Position numbers and translations under genes: made by a program | Shown here: positions 36,967-42,132 of the stretch, in pieces | How positions within the stretch are numbered: the stretch's first letter is position 1 | Layout of the letters: each line of letters starts with the position of its first letter | Virus record (IMG/VR): IMGVR_UViG_3300042868_001958 | Coordinates: 1-42,132 of that record | Reading direction: 5' to 3' (one strand) | Origin: a virus | DNA: 42,132 nt | Notes under the pieces: generated by a model | Told to the model about the DNA's origin: nothing | The model's database searches: none | What the model saw: only the letters and a program-made list of their open reading frames with translations

Positions 36967-37221
36967 TTAGTCACCGATAAATTGAATCAGTTGCTCTTTC
37001 GTCAGAGAACCAGATGTACGACGAACTTCTGAACCATCTTCGTATAGAATCAACGTAGGAATTCCACGGATACCATACTCATATGCAAAGTCTGGATTTT
37101 CATCGATATCAATCAGTTGAATTTCATCTACGTTTAATTCCGTAGAATCAATTACGTTCTGTAGATTCTTACAGGGTTGGCACCATGATGCTGATGCTTT
37201 TAGTAGTACTTTATTTGGCAT
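36967..37221 (-). CDS. Thioredoxin-like protein, 84 aa
   Basis: Thioredoxin core with WCQPC active site (Cys14 and Cys17) and the cis-Pro loop IRGIPTLILY (conserved Ile-Pro-Thr). Shorter than host thioredoxin, as in phage versions. Its likely job is to reduce the NrdA active site encoded upstream in the same operon. It overlaps the neighbouring gene by 11 bp and is the last gene before the two-way terminator. Confidence 0.9.
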   Translation of the reverse strand: MPNKVLLKASASWCQPCKNLQNVIDSTELNVDEIQLIDIDENPDFAYEYGIRGIPTLILYEDGSEVRRTSGSLTKEQLIQFIGD

Positions 37222-37438
37222 AGATTTCCTTTAGTGTTTTATTAACGAAATACTCTTTGTAGTCATAGAACTTACTTCCGTGTTTAATTTCATCTTCTAT
37301 AAAAGCATTGATATCTTCATCTAGCCAAGCAACGAAATGATGAATCATTCTGTTTCCTTTGGCATCAATTCGAATACATCGCCAAGCGCGCAATATCTCT
37401 TTTACAAAATCATAATCACTCTGTTTAGTAGTTGTCAT
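37211..37438 (-). CDS. Hypothetical protein, 75 aa
   Basis: Start chosen at 37438 (MTTTKQSDYDFVKEI). The reading frame is open further upstream, but that part lies over the preceding Gly/Ser-rich gene in another frame and has no ribosome site. The product is small, charged, with a pattern ILRAWRCIRIDAKGNRMIHH and a helical end. No family recognised. It overlaps thioredoxin by 11 bp. Confidence 0.65.
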   Translation of the reverse strand: MTTTKQSDYDFVKEILRAWRCIRIDAKGNRMIHHFVAWLDEDINAFIEDEIKHGSKFYDYKEYFVNKTLKEIYAK

Positions 37439-37874
37439 TTGATGACCCGCTATCACTGCTTGAGCTACCTGAATCCCATGATCCAGATGCACCGCCACCA
37501 CCGTAATCTCCACCACCACCCGAAGAGAATTTCTCAGGTTCTGGTGCTGGGCAGGAATACGAAGGGCTGGTTTGTGACTGCATCATATACGCAACAACTA
37601 GCGGTGTCAACAAGTCAACATCTGATGAACTTTCGACTCTGGTTTCGGTACGATACTCACGAGTAATATTTCCAATTGGTGCAGGTTGCGGAGGTACATA
37701 CTTAGGCTTTGGTCTAGCACTCACGTTAAGGTGACTTCGTACAGCTTGCTTGTATTGTACATTGGATGCCACACTCGATACAGGTGTGAGTCGTTTTGGT
37801 ACAGCTGCTGGTACAGAAGATGCAACAATAGGCTTCCGACGAAACTTAGCAATTAGTTTTTGTAACCAGTTCAT
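37425..37874 (-). CDS. Gly/Ser-rich low-complexity protein, 149 aa
   Basis: Start at 37874 (MNWLQKLIAKFRRKP) with AAAGGAGAG just upstream on the minus strand. An amphipathic basic N-terminus is followed by a Pro/Ala-rich linker, a short helix (DVDLLTPLVVAYMMQSQTS) and a C-terminal tail rich in Gly, Ser and Asp (KFSSGGGGDYGGGGASGSWD). No known fold. Odd among enzyme genes; possibly a membrane-associated or disordered accessory protein. It sits between nrdA and the small genes. Confidence 0.75.
   Translation of the reverse strand: MNWLQKLIAKFRRKPIVASSVPAAVPKRLTPVSSVASNVQYKQAVRSHLNVSARPKPKYVPPQPAPIGNITREYRTETRVESSSDVDLLTPLVVAYMMQSQTSPSYSCPAPEPEKFSSGGGGDYGGGGASGSWDSGSSSSDSGSSNDNY
37582..37610 (-). 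promoter_or_regulatory. Candidate internal promoter for the thioredoxin end of the operon
   Basis: On the minus strand TTGACA (37610-37605) and TATGAT (37587-37582) are separated by 17 bp: a perfect -35 and a 5-of-6 -10. It lies inside the Gly/Ser-rich gene and would transcribe the 75-aa gene and thioredoxin. It could be a chance match in coding sequence. Confidence 0.35.
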
Positions 37875-37890
37875 ATCTCTCCTTTCGAAT

Positions 37891-37912
37891 GAGAAGGGAT
37901 TTCTCCCTTCTC
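37891..37912 (-). other. 9-bp hairpin with GAAA tetraloop after nrdA
   Basis: On the minus-strand transcript GAGAAGGGA-GAAA-TCCCTTCTC forms a perfect stem with a stable GNRA loop, a few bases after the nrdA stop and before the ribosome site of the Gly/Ser-rich gene. No T-run follows, so it is more likely a stability, processing or translation-control element than a terminator. Confidence 0.75.
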
Positions 37913-37915
37913 GGT

Positions 37916-39631
37916 TTATTGGCAAGCTTCGCACTCACCTTTACTAGCTTGAACACCAGCTTGAGTATACACATAGTACATCCCAAGAATACCTTCGTCA
38001 AGGAAAGCTTCACGATGTACTTCAGCAATCCAAGCAGGGTCTTCATCTGCAGCAAAGAAACCGTTCAACGATTGCCATTGATCGATGTACTTACCGCGAG
38101 CAGAAGCCATGCGCAAGATAGCTTTCTGGTTAATTTCAAAGGCAGTCTTGAATACTTCCTTTTCTTTGTCAGATAGCCAGCTTACATGCTGAACACTTCC
38201 TTGAGCATCCTGGACTTCCTTAATGTGTTTCGGAGAGTATACACCCTTCTTCTTCATCAAGTCAAGTAGTACTGGATTGATTCGGTCAACTTCTCCTGCG
38301 GCTGTTGTCTGATTGTAAGCCATCGCTGGATCAGGATTGATACCTTCAGAGATTCCACCCATCAGTAAGGCAGTACTCTTTGTCGGCGCAATAGCAATTC
38401 GATGACTATTACGAAGACCTGTTCCTTGGCACCACTCAGGTTCACCTAGCCATTCAGCCATCCAGCGACTAGCTCTTTCTGATTCATTCCAGATGTGAGC
38501 AGCAATCTCTTGACTCAGCATGTGAGCTTCGAATGACTCAAAAGGAATTCCTTCAGATTGTAGCAGAGTATGGAAACCACACTGACCTAATCCTAGTGCT
38601 CTACCCTTCTGAGTAAATCTTACAGCTTTCTCTAGACCTTTGATTCCCTTGGCTTTCTGAATGAAGTCTTCAGCTACGCAATCCAGGAATACCGTAGCCC
38701 AAAATACAGCGTCAGTGCCTTTCATCAGTCTGTACTTATATACGTTCATTGAAGAAAGTACACAAGTAAAGGTATGTTCTTCATCTGAGAACAATGTGAT
38801 TTCGTCACACAGATTAGATGAACGCACGTACAGATTATGATTTACGTAAGATACCGGACGCTTACGATTGATCTTGTCGATAAAGCAGAAGTAGCCTTTG
38901 CCGAGAATCATCTTCATCTTCATTGCCTTCTGGAATCTACGAATGTAATCCAGGTTATTTGCTTCTAGACCCTGAATGAATTCATCAGTAACAATCCATC
39001 CGATATTGGCATCATCGGGTTCCGCCATGATGTGATCTACAAGTTCATCGAAATCATTGTGTGTGATTTCAATGTAACCTGCCCATGCGCCTCTACGGGC
39101 AGTACCTTGTGCAATATTACGCATCGCGTTAACGTAGTCCTTGAATACTGGTAGAACACCTGAAGCTTTTCCACCTACGCTGATAGGAGAACCACGAGGA
39201 CGGATATCACCTAGATAAGCAGATGTACCGAATCCGTACTTGGTCAGTAGAGCAGTTTCATGCAGAGTTTCATAGAAACCTCCTACAGAATCTTCGATAT
39301 ATCCGCCACTACAGGATACAGACATTCCCCGGTTAGTACCCATGTTCGCAAGTACTGGTGTACTCGGAGACAGTAAACCAGACCATAGCAAACTGAAGAA
39401 TTCCGCTTCTGCTTGATCTGCATATGTATCCAGCTTTGTACCACGAAGATGATCCGCTGCAGTCTTTGCGATTCGTTCAAATTGACCTCGTACCGAACGA
39501 CCTTTAGTGTCATACTCGTACTTATCCTTGAACATTTGATACGCGCCTGTAGAATACCAAGAAGGGACTAAGCCCTTCTCCTGTAGTTCTTTTCGTTCTT
39601 GACTTAGTTTCTTATATAGATTGTCACCCAT
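37916..39631 (-). CDS. nrdA: Ribonucleotide reductase class I, large subunit, 571 aa
   Basis: Start at 39631 (MGDNLYKKLSQERKE); a longer reading from 39748 lies within nrdB in another frame. It lacks an N-terminal ATP-cone, so allosteric activity control by dATP is probably absent. Catalytic features: MSVSCSGGYIEDS (first redox Cys), SSNLCDEI (thiyl-radical Cys and Glu), and the C-terminal GECEACQ with the CxxC that is reduced by thioredoxin. It reduces NDPs to dNDPs with NrdB, encoded next to it with an 8-bp overlap. No intein or intron. Confidence 0.95.
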   Translation of the reverse strand: MGDNLYKKLSQERKELQEKGLVPSWYSTGAYQMFKDKYEYDTKGRSVRGQFERIAKTAADHLRGTKLDTYADQAEAEFFSLLWSGLLSPSTPVLANMGTNRGMSVSCSGGYIEDSVGGFYETLHETALLTKYGFGTSAYLGDIRPRGSPISVGGKASGVLPVFKDYVNAMRNIAQGTARRGAWAGYIEITHNDFDELVDHIMAEPDDANIGWIVTDEFIQGLEANNLDYIRRFQKAMKMKMILGKGYFCFIDKINRKRPVSYVNHNLYVRSSNLCDEITLFSDEEHTFTCVLSSMNVYKYRLMKGTDAVFWATVFLDCVAEDFIQKAKGIKGLEKAVRFTQKGRALGLGQCGFHTLLQSEGIPFESFEAHMLSQEIAAHIWNESERASRWMAEWLGEPEWCQGTGLRNSHRIAIAPTKSTALLMGGISEGINPDPAMAYNQTTAAGEVDRINPVLLDLMKKKGVYSPKHIKEVQDAQGSVQHVSWLSDKEKEVFKTAFEINQKAILRMASARGKYIDQWQSLNGFFAADEDPAWIAEVHREAFLDEGILGMYYVYTQAGVQASKGECEACQ

Positions 39632-40616
39632 TGCTTGTTCCCCATGTAAAAGCACTCTCGTCCCAATTGCGGTTATATTCTCTACCTTGCCCTGAGAAGA
39701 AGTCATTGAATTGATAGTTATTGATACCCTTGTAGAACCAGTCGGCAATCGGATTGTATTTCACATCGTATTTCTTCTCAAGACCTAATTGTTTTCTGCA
39801 TTCGTTTACACGACTACGGACAAACTGCTTGAGTTGATGTGAAGTAATACCTGGGATATCACCCTTCTCAAAAATCTTGTCGATGATAGCATCTTCGTGT
39901 TCCACCAGCAAGTCTTCAGCTTGATGAATCTTAGCTAGTACTATTTGCTTCTGAAACTCTACATCGTATCCCTTACTCTTCCAATATTCTTCTTTCTGTT
40001 TCATCTTAAGTTTAAATGCCCATGCACCAGCCATTGAATGCAGATTCTCGTCACGTACAGAAAAGTTGATACCTCTCACAACGTTCATTAGCTTGTTCTT
40101 ACCTTCAGATTGGTAGTGCTTTAGGTAAGCAAATGAACTGTACAGAATTACACCTTCAACCATTGAGAAAGCAGCAAGAGATACTAGATCACTGTGATGA
40201 TCGATAATCTCACCAAGATGTTCTACACGAGCTTTCAATACTTCGTCTTGCTGGTATGAATTGTAGAATTCAGGAGTATTGATATGCAGTAGTTCATTGA
40301 TCTTGTTATAGAACGGTGCATGCACAGCAAGTTCAAACATACTAAAGACGGATGCCATTCTATGGAATTCTGCACCATCAAACATGTCCTTGAATCGCTT
40401 ACCCCAGTATTCGTCACCAGCGTGAGTTTCGTAGATACTGAATAGCTTTAGTACTGAGATAACAGCATGCTTTTCAGATTCAGTGAAATTCACAAGAACA
40501 TCTTGGATATCCTTTTCTACTTTAATCTCGTCAGGTAGCCAGAAGATTTTTAGTTGCTGATTCGCAAATTCAATTGGTTCTTTATATTCTTCAACAGGTA
40601 GTAAATGTTTTTCCAT
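39624..40616 (-). CDS. nrdB: Ribonucleotide reductase class I, beta subunit, 330 aa
   Basis: Start at 40616 (MEKHLLPVEEYKEPI). Ferritin-like helical protein that makes the radical for NrdA. Second ligand pair is the usual ExxH (DENLH near residue 200), with Glu in MVEGVIL before it. The first pair region reads MFELAVHAPFYNKI: a Tyr four residues after the His, as for the radical Tyr122 of E. coli, but the Glu-His spacing is ExxxH rather than ExxH. It overlaps nrdA by 8 bp. Confidence 0.93.
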   Translation of the reverse strand: MEKHLLPVEEYKEPIEFANQQLKIFWLPDEIKVEKDIQDVLVNFTESEKHAVISVLKLFSIYETHAGDEYWGKRFKDMFDGAEFHRMASVFSMFELAVHAPFYNKINELLHINTPEFYNSYQQDEVLKARVEHLGEIIDHHSDLVSLAAFSMVEGVILYSSFAYLKHYQSEGKNKLMNVVRGINFSVRDENLHSMAGAWAFKLKMKQKEEYWKSKGYDVEFQKQIVLAKIHQAEDLLVEHEDAIIDKIFEKGDIPGITSHQLKQFVRSRVNECRKQLGLEKKYDVKYNPIADWFYKGINNYQFNDFFSGQGREYNRNWDESAFTWGTSNG

Positions 40617-40617
40617 A

Positions 40618-41037
40618 TTATTCCCAGTTACTTTCGTCAATTACGGTATGTTTATCTCGATCTTCCAGAATGTTCTGTGCATCTACGGTCAGATTACGTG
40701 AACGATACAAGTCTTCTAGAATACGATTGCCTGAGTACTTATCTCTAGCTTCCCTGCTGGCATAACCAGAGTTAATCCATTCTTCGTCTTGTCGTTCTTC
40801 TCCTAGCCAGCGATCACAGACAACAACTTGATTCATTCGATTGCGATGCTTTAATCCTTTTTGTTTTGCTACGGGTAGATTGGTGTCTACCCCTAACTCA
40901 TACAACCATTGTTTAAATGCAGTAGGATTTTTATCTTCATATCCAGAGTAGAACTCAGGCTTGGCAACCTTCAGTTCAGATTCAGATACGAATACACTGG
41001 CTACGATCATTGAGTCACGAGTTAGTTTGAATGTCAT
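40618..41037 (-). CDS. Hypothetical protein, 139 aa
   Basis: Starts with an ATGA overlap with the upstream gene's stop and a GGTGGAAAA site; ends just before nrdB. Beta-rich N-terminus (DSMIVASVFVSESELKVAKP), then a basic middle and an acidic C-terminus. Position between pyrophosphohydrolase-like genes and nrdB suggests a role in nucleotide supply, but I recognise no motif. Confidence 0.75.
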   Translation of the reverse strand: MTFKLTRDSMIVASVFVSESELKVAKPEFYSGYEDKNPTAFKQWLYELGVDTNLPVAKQKGLKHRNRMNQVVVCDRWLGEERQDEEWINSGYASREARDKYSGNRILEDLYRSRNLTVDAQNILEDRDKHTVIDESNWE

Positions 41038-41555
41038 TTTTCCACCTTATTCAGTTCTGTTACATGCTTAGGATTCTTGTCAGAATACTTGTCAAGAATA
41101 TCTGAACATGCAGCGTTTAGTCTTGGATAAAAAGGTACAGATTTCGGTGGTCTATCATCTGTCCAATTCTCTTGCATCATGCTATCACGAAGTACTACCA
41201 GCGCAGAGATTGTCTTTGTAATGTGCGAGATAGTATTGGCAGTATCAGGATCAAGGTCTTCACCTTCCCACCACGCCATCAAATGTCGCATGGCAGCATC
41301 GTAATAAACACTAGCTCTTACTCCGACTTCTCGGTAATTGTGTCTACCGTACTTACTAGCACCTTCCATCAGAGCAGCAGCAACTTCGGCTAATACATTT
41401 GCGGGTACAACCGACATTGGTACTTTACGAATTCCGATGGAATCTTTTGGATTACTTGGCTTGTTGGTATCTTCGAATACTTCTTGTAAAACTTCCTGAA
41501 TAGCAGGATAATCACTTTCCCTACGAAGAGGGTGAGCTATACCTTTGGCAATCAT
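41034..41555 (-). CDS. dATP/dGTP diphosphohydrolase-type (DUF5664) protein, 173 aa
   Basis: Start at 41555 (MIAKGIAHPLRRES) because GGAGG lies 5 bases upstream and it forms an ATGA overlap with the previous gene. Pattern NPKDSIGIRKVPMSVVPANV, then AALMEGASKYGRHNYREVGV, then YYDAAMRHLMAWWEGEDLDP matches the domain annotated as dATP/dGTP diphosphohydrolase N-terminal (DUF5664), with the conserved NPKD, KYGRHNYR and RHLMAWWEGE blocks. It presumably acts on or binds deoxynucleotides; in-vivo substrate unknown. Confidence 0.75.
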   Translation of the reverse strand: MIAKGIAHPLRRESDYPAIQEVLQEVFEDTNKPSNPKDSIGIRKVPMSVVPANVLAEVAAALMEGASKYGRHNYREVGVRASVYYDAAMRHLMAWWEGEDLDPDTANTISHITKTISALVVLRDSMMQENWTDDRPPKSVPFYPRLNAACSDILDKYSDKNPKHVTELNKVEK

Positions 41556-42028
41556 TCTAACCTCCATGTATCTGGTACGAAATGCACAAGGGAATTAGCT
41601 ACATATCCTGCTGGCTTCCGTACCTTATTGTTAGCATCCTTGAAAACAATCATGTCATACGTACTGTTGTAGATTGCCTGTACTTTAACGTCTGGATAAA
41701 GGGCAAGAGTGTCGTTGACAACGTTATCGTTAGGACGAGGGAATTTTGTCATGTTGTTATCTGCAGTAGCATGCAGTGCAGCGCGTACAGGAACGTTCAG
41801 TGCTTCTAGCATCTGACCGAATCCAACTACGGTTACCATCATGTCAGTGTAACCGTCAAGCACGCCTTCTCGGTTATTTGCTTCTAGATCGTCAATAGTT
41901 TCCTTGACTTCTTCCAGAATAATCTTCATTTGATTTATTAGGTCTTGCTTTGTCGGAACTTTGTCTTTACCTGCGACAGTGTTAAATGTCCGTACCTTAT
42001 CTGCGAATTGATCGTAAGTATAATCCAT
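41552..42028 (-). CDS. MazG-like NTP pyrophosphohydrolase, 158 aa
   Basis: All-alpha NTP-pyrophosphatase pattern: INQMKIILEEVKETIDDLEA gives the metal-binding ExxE-type pair (EEVKE), and VLDGYTDMMVTVVGFGQML the second acidic set (DGYTD). NMTKFPRPND is a common ending of such MazG-like domains. It probably hydrolyses a (d)NTP to the NMP, helping to shape the nucleotide pool. It overlaps both neighbours (TAATG and ATGA). Confidence 0.72.
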   Translation of the reverse strand: MDYTYDQFADKVRTFNTVAGKDKVPTKQDLINQMKIILEEVKETIDDLEANNREGVLDGYTDMMVTVVGFGQMLEALNVPVRAALHATADNNMTKFPRPNDNVVNDTLALYPDVKVQAIYNSTYDMIVFKDANNKVRKPAGYVANSLVHFVPDTWRLE

Positions 42029-42132
42029 TAGTCTTCCTTTACTTCTACGTTAATCTCTGCTGTGACCGCTATATGGTGATCACCATTAAACGCGCACTTG
42101 TTAATCCTTTTGGCTTTGTTAACTGCATCCCC
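42028..42132 (-). CDS. C-terminal fragment of an unknown protein
   Basis: The last 34 residues of a minus-strand gene, ending at 42028-42030 with a TAATG overlap with the MazG-like start. The tail reads CAFNGDHHIAVTAEINVEVK. Too short to assign; its tight coupling puts it in the same operon as the nucleotide-metabolism genes. Confidence 0.6.
   Translation of the reverse strand, partial: GDAVNKAKRINKCAFNGDHHIAVTAEINVEVKED

Noticed and set aside
39632-39748. N-terminal extension of NrdA from 39748
   Set aside because: It lies over nrdB coding sequence in another frame and shows no family similarity; the 39631 start fits the overlap of coupled genes.

Overview
This window is part of the genome of a large tailed phage with siphovirus (long non-contractile tail) character. 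Evidence is a lambda-type head module (gpE-like capsid, gpD-like decoration protein), tail terminator, tail tube, paired tail chaperones and a 2022-residue tape measure, with no sheath or baseplate-wedge genes seen. Base composition looks moderately AT-rich. Consensus -35/-10 promoters and strong Shine-Dalgarno sites suggest the host RNA polymerase of a bacterium, probably Gram-negative (GH24 lysozyme, lambda-like head). No integrase or repressor is visible. Host and genus cannot be named from sequence reading alone.

Layout. (1) 1-3700: end of a small nucleotide-metabolism-like gene, then a dense array of 18 tRNA genes, one each for His, Gly, Val, Thr, Ile, Cys, Gln, Met, Glu, Asn, Phe, Ser, Trp, Asp, Tyr, Ala, Leu and Arg; only Lys and Pro are missing. 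Small ORFs, tRNA relics, hairpins and a near-perfect extended -10 promoter lie among them. (2) 3700-7560: zinc-ribbon protein, GIY-YIG homing-type nuclease, terminase small and large subunits, portal. (3) 7560-16516: an unusual block between portal and prohead protease, made of paralogous small proteins, three modular LamG-like lectin domains in one protein plus a fourth next door, and two proteins built of exact 14-residue repeats. (4) 16520-20100: promoter, protease, scaffold with a likely nested start, decoration protein, GIY-YIG nuclease, major capsid protein, terminator. (5) 20148-33968: connectors, tail terminator, tail tube, chaperones, tape measure, distal tail and fibre-like proteins, interrupted by a GIY-YIG/HNH/AP2-like nuclease. 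(6) 33968-36927: lysis cassette (several small membrane proteins, holin-like protein, GH24 lysozyme), again with a GIY-YIG/HNH/AP2-like nuclease abutting the lysozyme. (7) 36967-42132, opposite strand: a tightly overlapping operon for deoxynucleotide supply (thioredoxin, class I ribonucleotide reductase NrdA/NrdB, two NTP-pyrophosphohydrolase-like proteins) plus unknown genes. A two-way hairpin terminator separates the convergent blocks.

The most unusual features are the twin 14-residue-repeat proteins and the swapped lectin modules inside the head gene block, the two three-domain homing nucleases, and several tRNAs with non-standard structure (Thr with a long variable region, Leu with a short one, Arg with a compensatory A19-U56 change, Ala with a bulged acceptor stem).
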